DNA of 64,000 bases from Methanohalobium evestigatum Z-7303 (GCF_000196655.1 NC_014253.1:992001-1056000); one strand, 5' to 3'; counted from the stretch's first letter, positions 29,123 through 39,746 are shown. The notes: generated by a model from the letters alone, not told the origin. Translations and numbers: made by a program.

Positions 29123-31399
29123 TTAGACATATACATTTTCTATTTCTTCTGCTTTTTTAGTTCTCAGTTTGCCCTTTATACGTTCATAGTATTTTACAAC
29201 TTCAGATGTTACAGAAGGTCCTATTTCCTCTATGGCTTTCAGGAAGTGACTCTGTTTAACGTTTTCTGCCATTATATTTTCTCTTAATGCAAACCTTCCT
29301 GCTTTTTTACATATTGCGGCAATATCCGCTCCAGTGTATCCTTCGGTCCGTGCAACCAATTCATCAATACTGACATCATCTGCCAGTTCCATTTCACTTG
29401 TATGTACTTCAAGAATTTTTAGACGTGCTTCTTTATCTGGTACAGGTACCATTATAAGTTCATCAAATCTTCCTGGTCGCAATAGAGCAGGGTCTACAAT
29501 ATCCGGTCTATTGGTTGCACCTATAACCACAACACCTCTTAATTCCTCAAGCCCATCAAGTTCTGAAAGGAGCTGGTTTACAACACGTTCTGTTACCTGT
29601 GGTTCACCTACTGTAGACCCGCGTACAGGTGCAATAGCATCCAGTTCATCAAGGAATATTACAGTAGGTGCTACCTGTCTTGCACGTGAAAAAACTTCTG
29701 CGATACGTTTTTCTGATTCACCATACCATTTGGACAATAAATCACTACCTTTAGCAGCGATAAAGTTTGCATCGGATTCATTGGCAACAGCTTTGGCAAG
29801 CATGGTTTTACCGGTACCGGGTGGTCCATACAGCATAACACCTTTTGGCGCTTCAACGCCTAGGCGTCTGAAGGCTTCTGCATTTTTCAGAGGCCATTCT
29901 ACCGCTTCACTAAGTAATTCTTTAACTTCCTCAAGTCCGCCAACATCATCCCATGTAACATTTGGTATTTCAATCATGATTTCACGCATGGCGGATGGAC
30001 TGACATCTTTCAGTGCGTTATCAAAATCCATTTTGGTGACCTGAAGCTGGTCAAGTACGTCTTTTGGAATTACCGGTTCATCAAGGTCTATTTCAGGCAA
30101 TATCCTTCGAAGAACACCCATTGCAGCTTCACGAGCCAATGAAGCAATATCAGCACCGACAAATCCATATGTGATTTCTGCCAGTTTATTAAGGTCAACA
30201 TCTTCTGCAAGTGGCATTCCTCTTGTGTGAATCTGCAGAATTTCCATCCTTCCTTCAGTATCAGGAACGTGAAGTTCTATTTCTCTATCAAATCGTCCAG
30301 GTCTTCTCAAAGCGATGTCGAGAGCTTCAGGTCTGTTAGTAGCTCCGATTAGTATCACATTTTTGCGTTCTTTCAGCCCATCCATTAATGAGAGTAACTG
30401 TGCAACTACCCGGCGTTCCACTTCACCGGTTACTTCTGCTCGTTTTGGAGCAATTGAATCAAGTTCGTCAAGGAATATGATAGCCGGGGTGTTTTTCTCG
30501 GCTTCATCAAAAACTTCACGTATACGTTGTTCTGATTCACCATAGAATTTTGACATTATTTCTGGTCCATTTATAGATATAAAATAGGCATCGGATTCAT
30601 TAGCAACAGCTCTTGCAAGCAGTGTTTTCCCGGTTCCTGGAGGTCCTTGAAGCAGTACACCTTTAGGAGCTTCAATACCCAGACTATCAAATAGTTCGGG
30701 GTGTTTGAGTGGAAGTTCTATCATTTCTCTGATTTTCACAATAGCTGGTTTGATACCACCTAGGTCTTCATACATGACACTTGGTATGTCTTTCTCAGGA
30801 AGTACTTCTACTGATTCTGGTAGTAATTCAACTTCTGTTGAATCAGTGATTTTTACAATTCCAGAAGGAGAGGTGGATACAATCTGTATTTTAACTTCAC
30901 CAAGACCAAAAGATGATGAAAACATATCCTGGAAGAAATCTTCATACATCATACCCTTGCCATAGGTATCTTTTGGTTTCCTAACGTTAGTTGTTGATAT
31001 GAAATCTCCTTTTGAAACAGTTCGGTTTTTAAAAATAGACCGTAGTATTTCTGCAGGGGCGTGGATACGGACGCCCTTTGTAACAGGGGCAAGTGTTACA
31101 TGTTTTGCTTCTTTCCACTCTGCTTTTTTTACTGTTATGTTGTCGCTTATACTTGTTTTGGAATTTGTGCGTATAAGCCCATCCATACGGATTATATCCT
31201 TGCTACTATCAGCTGGAAATTCACGTCGAACTATTGCAGAGGTAGTACGTCTTCCTCTAAGTTCTACAACGTCATATTCTCTAACACCTATTTTATCTCT
31301 TGAAGCCTTGTCAATGCGAACCACTCCTTTACCCACATCATTCTGGTTAGCTTCAGCAACTTTTAATTTGATAGATTTTACATTAGAGCTTTTATCCAT
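29123..31399 (-). CDS. CDC48/p97-type AAA+ ATPase
   Basis: This 758-residue protein has the full CDC48 layout: a double-psi-barrel N domain (residues 1-190), then D1 and D2 AAA+ modules. Each module has a Walker A GPPGTGKT (about 228 and 501) and a Walker B ([10 protein letters not shown] and [10 protein letters not shown]). Sensor and arginine-finger motifs ([12 protein letters not shown] and [13 protein letters not shown]) are also present. It unfolds proteins for degradation and, in archaea, may work with the proteasome and SAMP tagging. The C-terminus ends ENVYV, a hydrophobic-Tyr-X ending able to dock on the proteasome ring. Confidence 0.97.
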   Translation of the reverse strand: MDKSSNVKSIKLKVAEANQNDVGKGVVRIDKASRDKIGVREYDVVELRGRRTTSAIVRREFPADSSKDIIRMDGLIRTNSKTSISDNITVKKAEWKEAKHVTLAPVTKGVRIHAPAEILRSIFKNRTVSKGDFISTTNVRKPKDTYGKGMMYEDFFQDMFSSSFGLGEVKIQIVSTSPSGIVKITDSTEVELLPESVEVLPEKDIPSVMYEDLGGIKPAIVKIREMIELPLKHPELFDSLGIEAPKGVLLQGPPGTGKTLLARAVANESDAYFISINGPEIMSKFYGESEQRIREVFDEAEKNTPAIIFLDELDSIAPKRAEVTGEVERRVVAQLLSLMDGLKERKNVILIGATNRPEALDIALRRPGRFDREIELHVPDTEGRMEILQIHTRGMPLAEDVDLNKLAEITYGFVGADIASLAREAAMGVLRRILPEIDLDEPVIPKDVLDQLQVTKMDFDNALKDVSPSAMREIMIEIPNVTWDDVGGLEEVKELLSEAVEWPLKNAEAFRRLGVEAPKGVMLYGPPGTGKTMLAKAVANESDANFIAAKGSDLLSKWYGESEKRIAEVFSRARQVAPTVIFLDELDAIAPVRGSTVGEPQVTERVVNQLLSELDGLEELRGVVVIGATNRPDIVDPALLRPGRFDELIMVPVPDKEARLKILEVHTSEMELADDVSIDELVARTEGYTGADIAAICKKAGRFALRENIMAENVKQSHFLKAIEEIGPSVTSEVVKYYERIKGKLRTKKAEEIENVYV

Positions 31400-31725
31400 T
31401 GAATCTCCCCTTCTTTAAATATATACGGTTGAAACATTAAAAATGCAATAACCTTGATATATAGCAGAGTAATAATACAATAATTATTTACTCATTGATT
31501 TTTAAACCTTTGGTTTAAGGTTAGCACTAATACAATTAGTTAAACATGGACAAGCTGTAATATAGATGGTATATCACAAAAAATGATAATTAATGGGGCT
31601 TTGCAGGAATAAGTAATGTATGACAGTAATGATACTTTGGTAAATGTTTTTTAATTTTCTGCTTTTGTTTTGCAGCAAATATTATTGTAAAAAAGAGAAA
31701 GTGGTATAATAACCACTGGATAAAT
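31400..31725. other. Intergenic region between cdc48 and mtmB
   Basis: These 326 bp contain the minus-strand cdc48 leader near 31400-31425 (GGGGAGATTC ribosome site) and the downstream side of mtmB. AT-rich tracts occur near 31440-31500. I see no gene, tRNA or strong hairpin in it. Confidence 0.5.
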
Positions 31726-33102
31726 TTAGAATACCAGTCCCAGGTCTTCCAGTTTCTTCTTAGCACCATCGTAGACATTTACGTATTCATCAATAGGTGT
31801 GATGGTGGAAATGTCATAGCACTCCTGGAAGGTCTTGTCTTCTGGCAGGTTACCGAAATCGTTCTCGTACATACCAACAAGCTTGTCAAGTATCTTGTTG
31901 ACCTCGTTGATATCCATACCAGCAGTAGCTCTTGCAGTTTCACCCATCATTCGAGCTTCCATACCGGTAGTCTTGTCCTGACCGACACCCTTTGCAGAAG
32001 CGACACCGGACAGTATTTCACGGCCTGATGCGGTATCAGTCATGGATTGAGCAGCAGCTTCCAGCAGACACATCTCAGTGCATGGGCCTGCACATGGATA
32101 GTACTGGTTACCAAGTATCATGTCGGTGTGCTCTTTAATAGTAGCAGAAGTCCATCCTGCAATCTTGAGGGCTTCCCTTGTGTTAGTTGAACCCCATCTG
32201 ATGTGTACAGGACCATCAAGATGCCATGTAGCATTGTTCATCAGGAAAGCATTGATTGTAGTAGCAACATCTACGATGGCAGTTTCTTCGATACCGCCAG
32301 CATATCCACCGAAAATAGGCATCTGTTCATCCATTATGACATCGCTGTTTGCCTGGTAGTGTGCAACAACAGCGATAGCATCCAGATCGATTTTCAGTTC
32401 ATTAAGCTGTGAGACCTCATGGCTGTCTGCAGGGTTAAGTCCGCCGACAGCATCAGCAGAGATGTTACCTGGAGCAGACAGTGAGGTCTCGGGTCCCTAC
32501 AGACCCATACCGGGTCTACCGCACATGGCGCATGCTTCTTTAATCAACCTGGATTCACTTTTGGCTGCCAGTACTTCGTATGGGCTTCCTGGTACCGGTG
32601 ATTTGCCACGGATAGATGTCATGACACCGTTTACGATAAGGTCACATTCTCTTTCCATCGCATAGCTCATGTGCACGGGAACAAAAACATCTTCGGATAC
32701 AGGTGCACCGGTAGGACCGCCCTGAATAAGTGGTTTTCTTTTGTCTCCAACTTCCCTTTTACGTACAGTAACAGCATCTCTGCCTGTACCGAGAGTGAAT
32801 TCTTTATCAACGTTGTTGATAGCGTCCCATATCTCGTCTTCAGTGTATTTTACAATTCTTTTAGTGTCGGTACAGTAAATACCACACTCAAGCAGCATCT
32901 CAAAACCAGCGTTGAACAGGTTTTCCATCATGTCCTTATCGGTAGGAACGAATTCGTCACCGAAATCAAGGCCATATTTTTGTTTGAGTTCACCTGCTTT
33001 CATCGGTATGGTCATCAGGTCCCAGTCGTCCTGTGTGGTTTTTTCACCTGTTTTTGCTCTGTCGTAGAAATCGTATACAGTAAATGATTTTTTGAATGCC
33101 AT
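31726..33102 (-). CDS. mtmB: Monomethylamine methyltransferase MtmB with in-frame pyrrolysine codon
   Basis: Two open stretches separated by one TAG (minus strand, 32497-32499) form a 458-residue protein that follows MtmB as I remember it from Methanosarcina: FTVYDFYDRAKTGEKTTQDD near the start, QGGPTGAPVSEDVF, CAMCGRPGMGL-[Pyl]-GPETSLSA, MDEQMPIFGGYAGGIEET and YYPCAGPCTEMCLLEA. The amber codon is codon 202, the known pyrrolysine site. The enzyme transfers the methyl group of monomethylamine to the Co(I) corrinoid of MtmC. It follows mtmC by 23 bp. Annotators often split this gene in two at the TAG. Confidence 0.97.
32497..32499 (-). other. Amber codon read as pyrrolysine in mtmB
   Basis: On the minus strand the codon is TAG within GGTATGGGTCTG-TAG-GGACCC. 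The reading frame continues for 256 residues of conserved MtmB sequence, and TAG falls exactly at residue 202. No pyl genes are in this window, so decoding depends on pylT and pylS elsewhere in the genome. Confidence 0.95.
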
Positions 33103-33125
33103 GTTTTACTTACCTCCTATAGTTT

Positions 33126-33779
33126 TTATTTTTTCATTAAATCGAGCCCTACTCTTGCAGCTTCAGCGGCGTTTTCTGCAGTTGCATCGGCACCGATCTC
33201 ATCAATCCATTTCTGAGTTACAGGAGCTCCTCCGAGCATGACCTTAACCTTGTCTCTGAGACCAGCTTCTCCAATCAGATTCATGAGCTCTTTTTGGCCG
33301 AGCATAGAAGTGGTCATGAGTGCTGAGCCTACGAGTAAAATCTGGTCATCTTTCTGTTTTTCGATTTCTTCCAGAACGTTGTCATCAGGCACGTCTACAC
33401 CAAGGTCAACGATGTCAAATCCATTAGCCTGCAGCATAGTAGTTACCAGACGGTGTCCGATATCATGAATGTCTCCTTCTTGGACGAATGTAACAGCAGT
33501 TCCTATTCTTTCTTCGCCTTCTCCTTTTTGCAATTCAGGTTCAATGTATTCCATTGCACCCTGCATTGCTTTGGCAGCCATCATAATCTGTGGGAGGAAA
33601 GCTTCACCGCTTTCGAATTTGTCACCGACAACCTTCATACCAGGTGTCAGACCCTTGTTGACAATTTCTACGGCTGATAAACCTGCATCAAGTGCTTCTT
33701 TTGTCAGGTTTTTACATCCTTCTATGTCCTGGTTTATTATAGCATTTTTAAGTTTTTCAAATTGTTCTTCTTTGTCCAT
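33126..33779 (-). CDS. mtmC: Monomethylamine corrinoid protein MtmC
   Basis: The 217-residue protein has the methyltransferase cobalamin cap domain (residues about 1-90, helical). The B12-binding domain follows with DIHDIGHRL (D-x-H-x-x-G, lower axial His at about residue 113) and VGSALMTTSM, ending in ADATAENAAEAARVGLDLM. It carries the methyl group from MtmB to the CoM methyltransferase MtbA. It precedes mtmB in the same unit, the usual mtmCB order. Upstream, the minus-strand sequence near 33865-33890 (AATATAAAAATGCTTATATAGC) is a plausible TATA region, implying a 5' leader of about 80-100 nt. Confidence 0.95.
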   Translation of the reverse strand: MDKEEQFEKLKNAIINQDIEGCKNLTKEALDAGLSAVEIVNKGLTPGMKVVGDKFESGEAFLPQIMMAAKAMQGAMEYIEPELQKGEGEERIGTAVTFVQEGDIHDIGHRLVTTMLQANGFDIVDLGVDVPDDNVLEEIEKQKDDQILLVGSALMTTSMLGQKELMNLIGEAGLRDKVKVMLGGAPVTQKWIDEIGADATAENAAEAARVGLDLMKK

Positions 33780-34071
33780 TATCTCACCTTTATTTATTCA
33801 TTGTTAATAATAGGTATATAACCCCATGTAATTACAATGCAGTAGAATTAATTGAATTATTATGCTATATAAGCATTTTTATATTTATTCGTTATTTTGT
33901 AACTATTTTGATTACATTATGGAGTTGTTATAAATAAACATTTCGCTATCAACATACCAGTTTTAAAAATAAAATGAAAAACGCAATTTTTATTTTCACA
34001 GTTTTTTATTTAAAAATTATACAAACAATTATAAATATCTGTATTACCGGAACTCTAATCTTATCAGGGAT

Positions 34072-35202
34072 TCAAATTCGCATAAAAACTGATATGCCGA
34101 TTATGATTCCGTCAAGTAGGAAAATCCATTCAAAACTGAGATACGGTGTAAGTACTCCTGCAAACAGTGGCATAAGTCCAAGACCTGCATAAGTACAAGT
34201 GTTTAAAAGCCCCATGGAAAGTCCGCGGTTGACATTTAAATGTGATACTGCAATAGGCAATCCTACCATGCCTGATCCTCCACCTATGCCCATTATAATA
34301 AACCCTGATATGGGATAATTAATAGCAATGATGGCACCAGCAGATATTATTATTAATCCTGCTTTTATCATGGTATTATATTTAAATCCTGATCTTCCGA
34401 TAAGGAATGATGTAATCATAGCACTAACATATAAACTGGCTATCGTGATACCAAGCATTGTTTTTGATAAAAAATCTTCACTATAATCTGGATATAGAGC
34501 TACAAAGACGGTAGGAGCTCCAAAAACAAAGAAAGTAAGTATCCATATATTGATATAATTACCATTAAACAGTGTATAGAAGGTATCTTTAAGTTGTGTA
34601 TATATTTTTATCCATGTATTCTCAATTTTATCATTTATGCCCAGTCCTGGATTATTGATTTCTGTTTTGGATTTGTTCCACACTGGAATTGCTACGATGA
34701 ATAATATACCTGATATTGCTGTAAATAATAGGATACCATTTTTAAGTCCTGTTGATGTCAGAACACCAGATATTGCTACTCCTACAGCAAGTCCAGCATT
34801 TAATAAAAAACTAAATTCTCCAAAATACTGGTTCCTTTTTGTATATCTGGAAAGCATTGAAAATGCTGCTGGAAAGAATGCTCCACATGCTGAACCTTCA
34901 ATTATGCGAGCAAACAGTAGTATCCACAGGTTGTTTGTTATCAATATAAGGTATCCTGAAACAAAAGTCATCAGGATACCAAGCATTATGAAACGTACAT
35001 TTCCATATATATCTGTTAGAATTCCAAAAGGTATCATTGTGATAAGGGCTGCTATGAAATATGTGGAGAAAAGTAAACTTGAAATCATGGGGTTATTGCT
35101 GTGATTTGCGGCTGCAAGTTCGGGAAGTATTGGTACTACTGCATCAGAGAGTCCCATCATAACAAAAATTGTTGTATATATTAATATTCTATATTTGTCC
35201 AT
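34072..35202 (-). CDS. Major facilitator superfamily transporter
   Basis: This 376-residue protein has twelve predicted membrane helices and MFS patterns such as GILTDIYGNVRFIMLGI (loop 2-3 motif), ARIIEGSACGAFFPAAFS and a central loop near residues 180-205. The substrate is unknown. It lies upstream of mtmC on the same strand with a 290-bp gap. The known methylamine permeases of Methanosarcina are APC-type rather than MFS, so a methylamine role is only positional. It is preceded by a very AT-rich 1.07-kb region. Confidence 0.88.
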   Translation of the reverse strand: MDKYRILIYTTIFVMMGLSDAVVPILPELAAANHSNNPMISSLLFSTYFIAALITMIPFGILTDIYGNVRFIMLGILMTFVSGYLILITNNLWILLFARIIEGSACGAFFPAAFSMLSRYTKRNQYFGEFSFLLNAGLAVGVAISGVLTSTGLKNGILLFTAISGILFIVAIPVWNKSKTEINNPGLGINDKIENTWIKIYTQLKDTFYTLFNGNYINIWILTFFVFGAPTVFVALYPDYSEDFLSKTMLGITIASLYVSAMITSFLIGRSGFKYNTMIKAGLIIISAGAIIAINYPISGFIIMGIGGGSGMVGLPIAVSHLNVNRGLSMGLLNTCTYAGLGLMPLFAGVLTPYLSFEWIFLLDGIIIGISVFMRI

Positions 35203-36275
35203 AGTTAATCATTCAGCCTATGCAGGATATTTACCAATTTTAACTATCAATAGGTAACACAATTTATAAGAGTTCCGACCAGTAAGGTTTTTATTACTTA
35301 TATTGTTATTTACTCTCATTAATAAACATTTATTTAATCGTAATTTTTATAATATTACTTTTATTAAAATAATAACATCAATCAAAAATATATTATATAA
35401 TAGTTATTTTTTAGTAAAATTGTTATTAAATAATTATTATAATATATTTTTTTCAATAAATACTTTATAATGTATATAGCAAAAAAATAAAAGCACTGTT
35501 AAGAAGTGATAATTATAAATGTTTTTTTAATTAAATATGATAAAAATTTAGATTTTATATTTTTATATGTCTATTTTTATATTATACTTTAGGTATTGTA
35601 CAGTGTAGGGGTATTAAACTAAAAAATGCATAAAAAACATAGGGGTGAATTAATAATATGAGGTAAACATTGTCTATATTCATTCATAATGTAGTTAAGA
35701 ATGAGATTAGGACATAGTATTAAATGTGCATTTTCGGGCATTTTTTGCTGTTTAATGGTGGGGTTGTCGGCATCAAATCCTATATTCATATAGTCTTTGT
35801 AATTAATGAGTGAACTAAAATACATGCGTTTGTATTAATCATTTTTTAATCTTATAGTGTATAGGAACAGATGGTGATAATAACTCTGTCATGGAGCATT
35901 TATAACTTAAAGTAATTAAAAATGGTTATTTATATTATATATATTGGCTATTGGTCGGAAATTTGTAATCCTCAGTTTTTATCCGAACTAAAAATGAACT
36001 AATTAGTATTAAAAACAAATTAATATTATATGTTTTTAACATATAAAAATAGTTATCATTTTTTGACTTGATGAATATGATTTAAATGTAATAATTAATT
36101 GTTACATTATAATTTTTATTTATTTGTAACTTTTAATTGTTACAGTTAAAAATTTATTATTTATTATAATAATAAATTATATATAAAATTTAATTAATAA
36201 AAATAAATGTTATAAAAAAGATGTTAACAGAACATAATTCAAAGTGAGACTTGATAGGTATAAATAAAAATAAGT
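35203..36275. other. AT-rich gene-free region of about 1.07 kb
   Basis: The region is extremely AT-rich, with long A/T runs and many short palindromes (for example around 36160-36200). I find no credible coding sequence. One 68-codon open frame at 35619-35825 has no ribosome site or recognisable motif. It separates the mtm/MFS unit from a group of small regulators. I see no replication-initiator gene or origin-recognition boxes nearby. Confidence 0.55.
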
Positions 36276-36779
36276 TTATATAGTCAACCTTATACCAAAA
36301 ACATCCTCAAAATCTTGATATTTCTTCCTTGCACGGTATAGATATTGACGGGTATATTCTTCCCCACGTGCTTTTGCAAACATTGCTTCGATTTCAGTAG
36401 GTGAAAAGATGGTTCTCATTTGTTTAACAGGTATATTGTTTAACATTTCCAGTTCATTATATCCATCAATATCGTTTGTATTATTTTTTTGAGATTTAAC
36501 ATCTTCTGATTGTTTTAAGGATTTACTATTTAGCATTTTCAATGGAATTTCATTCTGCCAGTCCCATTTATTGTTAAAAATATTAAGATACAACTTCTTA
36601 CATGATACACATTCGGTAACAACCAGATAGCAGTTTTTGTATATGTGGTAGCTTATACTTACCATTTCAAAATTACAGGTACTACATGTACCGATTTCAT
36701 TTTTTTCGAACTTGTAGGCAGGTGTAATATATCCATTTATGTAGAGTGTCCCAGTCTCAATGTGATATTTGCTCTCCAT
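36276..36779 (-). CDS. Zinc-ribbon protein with C-terminal helical domain
   Basis: I choose ATG 36779, which has GGTGA just upstream; GTG 36788 is possible. Two CxxC pairs, CSTCNF at about residue 32 and CVSCKK at about 58, form a treble-clef/zinc-ribbon. A hydrophilic linker (DVKSQKNNTNDIDGYNE) leads to a helical C-terminus (FSPTEIEAMFAKARGEEYTRQYLYRARKKYQDF) that could contact DNA or RNA. I do not recognise a named family. It is divergent from the DUF2551 gene. Confidence 0.65.
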   Translation of the reverse strand: MESKYHIETGTLYINGYITPAYKFEKNEIGTCSTCNFEMVSISYHIYKNCYLVVTECVSCKKLYLNIFNNKWDWQNEIPLKMLNSKSLKQSEDVKSQKNNTNDIDGYNELEMLNNIPVKQMRTIFSPTEIEAMFAKARGEEYTRQYLYRARKKYQDFEDVFGIRLTI

Positions 36780-36920
36780 ATATTTCACCAAATTTAAATA
36801 ATATTTTACACTTATAATATATTAATTAGTAATGTGTAATTATAACAACATTTACTTACTAATAAATCAATAAATCAATAAATCTATAATAAACCAGTGC
36901 AATTGCAGGAGGGGATTATA

Positions 36921-37250
36921 GTGGATTCCATACGCTCTAAAATAAAACAGCGATTGCAAAAATTTGTTGAGCTCGATACAAGTGGTCTCAGGAGTAGCGT
37001 ATTGTCATTTTTTTTGAAAGAAAAAAATGTTACAGTCGATGATCTCTATGAGGCTATTAAAACAAAGTTTAATATATCCAGAAGTTCAGTCGCTTCAATG
37101 GTGGGATATATACATTCTAAACTGGGTATACTCAGAGCTTACAAAGAATCATATAAAACACATATGGTATATACATTAAAAGATGAATATGTCGATTTGA
37201 TAAAGTCAATATTGTATTCAAAATATCGTTCAGCTAACTTGGATACGTAA
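36921..37250 (+). CDS. DUF2551 family winged-helix-like protein
   Basis: GTG 36921 is preceded by GGAGGGGATTATA, so I set the start there and not at GTG 36897. The 109-residue product (VDSIRSKIKQRLQKFVELDT..., FFLKEKNVTVDDLYEAIKTK, ISRSSVASMVGYIHSKLGIL) fits DUF2551, a methanogen family with a winged-helix look. SRSSVASMVGYIHS would be the recognition helix. It is followed 26 bp later by another small DNA-binding-like gene. Confidence 0.72.
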   Translation: MDSIRSKIKQRLQKFVELDTSGLRSSVLSFFLKEKNVTVDDLYEAIKTKFNISRSSVASMVGYIHSKLGILRAYKESYKTHMVYTLKDEYVDLIKSILYSKYRSANLDT

Positions 37251-37276
37251 TTTTAAATTGTAAAGTGTAACTAAAT

Positions 37277-37684
37277 ATGTCGTACGTAAAAGATGCACCA
37301 AAGACTTCAACAACTATCGTTGTTCGTTCAGATTCACACGGCCGTATAACGCAGACAAGGGACCCATTTTATAGCTTAATGCGTAGACTGTTCCAGGAAG
37401 ATGCTACAGCAGAACGCGGTAAAGAGTTTATTTTAATGATTGAAGAACGCCAGAGAAATGGGAACCCATTAAAAACCAGTGAATGGAAAGATATTATTAA
37501 AGAACTGGATATAGGGCGAGCATCATTCTATTCAATGAGAAACAAACTTCTTGGAGCAGGTCTTATAACAACAAGGAATCAAGAATACCGTTTATCAGGT
37601 CAGTTTAGTAAAGAATTAATGGATATGGCTAAATGGTGGTGGACAGCCGTTTTGGGTGATAATCCTGAGAATATGGATAAATAA
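37277..37684 (+). CDS. Small winged-helix-like protein
   Basis: The 135-residue protein has a disordered N-terminus (residues 1-30) and a helix-turn-helix-like core: NPLKTSEWKDIIKELDIGRA then SFYSMRNKLLGAGLITTRNQ and EYRLSGQFSKEL. This reads as a winged helix, with SFYSMRNKLLGAGLI as the recognition helix and wing start. WWWTAVLGDNPENMDK ends it. I recognise no named family. It follows the DUF2551 gene and precedes tRNA-Gln. Confidence 0.68.
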   Translation: MSYVKDAPKTSTTIVVRSDSHGRITQTRDPFYSLMRRLFQEDATAERGKEFILMIEERQRNGNPLKTSEWKDIIKELDIGRASFYSMRNKLLGAGLITTRNQEYRLSGQFSKELMDMAKWWWTAVLGDNPENMDK

Positions 37685-37736
37685 ACCAAAAAATTTATAA
37701 TTAACATTTACAATCTATGTGAGCAATAGCGAATGC

Positions 37737-37812
37737 AGCCCGGTAGTGTAGTGGTCAATCATACGAGGCCCTGGACCTCGTGACCTCGGTTCGAATCCGT
37801 GCCGGGCTACCA
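37737..37812 (+). tRNA. tRNA-Gln (CTG anticodon), CCA encoded
   Basis: Acceptor AGCCCGG pairs fully with CCGGGCT, followed by A73 and an encoded CCA. The anticodon stem is CGAGG/CCTCG with loop CCCTGGA, giving anticodon CTG (37771-37773), Gln. The A1-U72 pair is typical of archaeal tRNA-Gln. Two oddities: position 33 is C (normally an almost invariant U), and the T-stem has a T-T mismatch (CTCGG/CCGTG). The T-loop TTCGAAT is normal. Confidence 0.85.
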
Positions 37813-37899
37813 TTTTAATTACTAATTTTTTATTTTTACAACCAAGTAAATAACCTTATATTGCCAAACTTTAAGAATTTATATTTCAATTAATCAACT

Positions 37900-38616
37900 A
37901 TGGAAAGGTTATCTACTGGGATTGATGAACTGGATGGAAAAATATCAGGTGGTTTTCCCAAAGGTAAAGGTATAGTTATCACAGGTTCATCGGGAACTGG
38001 GAAAACTATTTTTGGATTGCAATTTTTGAACAAAGCATGTCATGACGGTAAAAAATGTACTATAGTAGCAACAGAGGAAACTCCTGAAGATATACTTACC
38101 CATGCAGATGTATTGAATTTAAGTTTAAGGGATTTCTACAACAATGGATATCTGGAAATCGTGGATACATACAGGAAACGTGCTTTTGAGACAGAAGAAT
38201 CAGATATTAGAGGTGCAGGTTTAACAATCGAACGTATAGACCTTGAAGAACTCCCCAACCTTGTATCAAACGATTCCGAAGTAGTTGTTATTGATAATAT
38301 AGGTGTATATTCCATCGGTTTAAGTACCTACGAATTTAGAAATAATTTTGATACATTAACTTATGAACTTTCTGAAAATGGATATTCCGCGCTCTATGTG
38401 ATGGATGAAACTGCGCATAACCTTACCTATAATCTTGCTGAATACTCAACATTTGGTTCTATAAAACTTATGATTAAAGAAAATCCTTATACTGAAAAAA
38501 TGGAACGTTATATGTATATACCAAAAATGCGTGATACCGAAATATCACTCGAACTTATGCTGTACGATATCACTTCAGGTGGTATTACCCTATTGGAATC
38601 CAATATGGATTTATAA
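37900..38616 (+). CDS. KaiC/RadA-like ATPase
   Basis: The 238-residue protein is a single RecA-like domain of the KaiC family: LSTGIDELDGKISGGFPKG at the start, Walker A GSSGTGKT at about residues 28-35, CTIVATEETPEDI with the catalytic glutamate region, and Walker B VVVIDNIG. Single-domain archaeal KaiC homologues are linked to signalling and motility (ArlH-like), but no archaellum genes are seen here. Function is open. It stands alone after tRNA-Gln. Confidence 0.85.
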   Translation: MERLSTGIDELDGKISGGFPKGKGIVITGSSGTGKTIFGLQFLNKACHDGKKCTIVATEETPEDILTHADVLNLSLRDFYNNGYLEIVDTYRKRAFETEESDIRGAGLTIERIDLEELPNLVSNDSEVVVIDNIGVYSIGLSTYEFRNNFDTLTYELSENGYSALYVMDETAHNLTYNLAEYSTFGSIKLMIKENPYTEKMERYMYIPKMRDTEISLELMLYDITSGGITLLESNMDL

Positions 38617-38816
38617 CCTGTATTAAAACTGATATTATAAAGATAATTTATATGGCTGTGTACTAATTTTGGACTTTAGATTAAATATAATTCTCTTTTT
38701 TGTTAAGCAATTATATTTCTAATAATAATTAATTAATTGTTTTTCTTAACTTTTTAAATATCATAACTCTCTATAATTTATTGCTACGTTGAAAGTAATA
38801 TTGTGGGGGGTTAATT

Positions 38817-39746
38817 TTGGTTAATACACCAATTATGGATAGTTTATATAATATGGTTAGTCAGATGATAGAGTTTATACCACTTTTAGTTGCGATAATT
38901 GTCCTGTTAATAGTGGGGAGATTTGTTGGTAAAGGTCTTGGAAAACTTGGTTCCAGGATACTGGAAAAAATAGGGTTGGATATTTTACTTGACAAGACCG
39001 CCATTGGCAAAATGATTAGTAAATCTAATATAACAACGACTGGATTTTTTGATACCATCATACGCTGGTTTGTCTATCTGGTATTTGCTGTAATCATTAT
39101 CGATTTATTGCAGATCCAGATTGTTAGTGATTTCCTGACAGATGTTATAGCCTTCATACCACTAATAGCATCAGCAGCTATTATATTGGTAGTTGGATTC
39201 CTTGTTGTTGACTTTCTGGCTGACCTTGTTAAGAAAGTGCTTGAGACGACAGAATTGAATGATAAGGTTGCAGAAAGTCCTATAGGAAATGCAATAAAGG
39301 CAAGTGGGACAAGTGTTTCCGGAATAATATCTGGGCTTATAAAGCTGTTTGGTTACCTGTTATTTGTAACAGCGGCACTAAACGTCCTTCAGCTGAGTAT
39401 AATTGCAGACCTTGTCGGAAGAATTGTTGAATACCTACCAAACCTTGCAGCAGGTATATTAATACTAATTGGTGGACTTCTTGCCATCGGTGTATTTGAA
39501 AAATATCTCGATAATTTCATGAAAGGAATGAGTATTGAAAGTGCAAATGTTCTTCTTCCGATGCTAAGAGGGGTTTTACTCCTTCTGGTGATTTTCATAG
39601 CATTGGACACAATGCTTGTCAATATCGGGGTATTCTATGTTATACTCCAGCCACTTGCCTGGGGTGTTGCAGTTATAATTGCGTTCAAATATGGTATAAA
39701 AGATGCCATCGTTGCATATGCAAAAGAGAGAAAACAGGAGGGATAA
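38817..39746 (+). CDS. Membrane protein with repeated TM helices (mechanosensitive-channel-like)
   Basis: TTG 38817 follows GTGGGGGGTTAATT. The 309-residue protein has two similar halves, each with a hydrophobic helix, a short amphipathic repeat (ILEKIGLDILLDKTAIGKMI and VLETTELNDKVAESPIGNAI) and further helices. This is the conserved TM-helix repeat of CmpX/MscS-like proteins, without the cytoplasmic MscS beta domain. It probably forms or regulates a small-conductance channel. A hairpin with a T-run overlaps its stop codon. Confidence 0.8.
   Translation: MVNTPIMDSLYNMVSQMIEFIPLLVAIIVLLIVGRFVGKGLGKLGSRILEKIGLDILLDKTAIGKMISKSNITTTGFFDTIIRWFVYLVFAVIIIDLLQIQIVSDFLTDVIAFIPLIASAAIILVVGFLVVDFLADLVKKVLETTELNDKVAESPIGNAIKASGTSVSGIISGLIKLFGYLLFVTAALNVLQLSIIADLVGRIVEYLPNLAAGILILIGGLLAIGVFEKYLDNFMKGMSIESANVLLPMLRGVLLLLVIFIALDTMLVNIGVFYVILQPLAWGVAVIIAFKYGIKDAIVAYAKERKQEG

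Noticed and set aside
29334-31418. Several long open frames on the plus strand opposite cdc48
   Set aside because: They mirror the codon structure of the well-supported cdc48 gene and have no motifs of their own.
35619-35825. 68-codon open frame on the minus strand in the AT-rich gap
   Set aside because: No ribosome site, no recognisable motif, and a composition like random AT-rich DNA.
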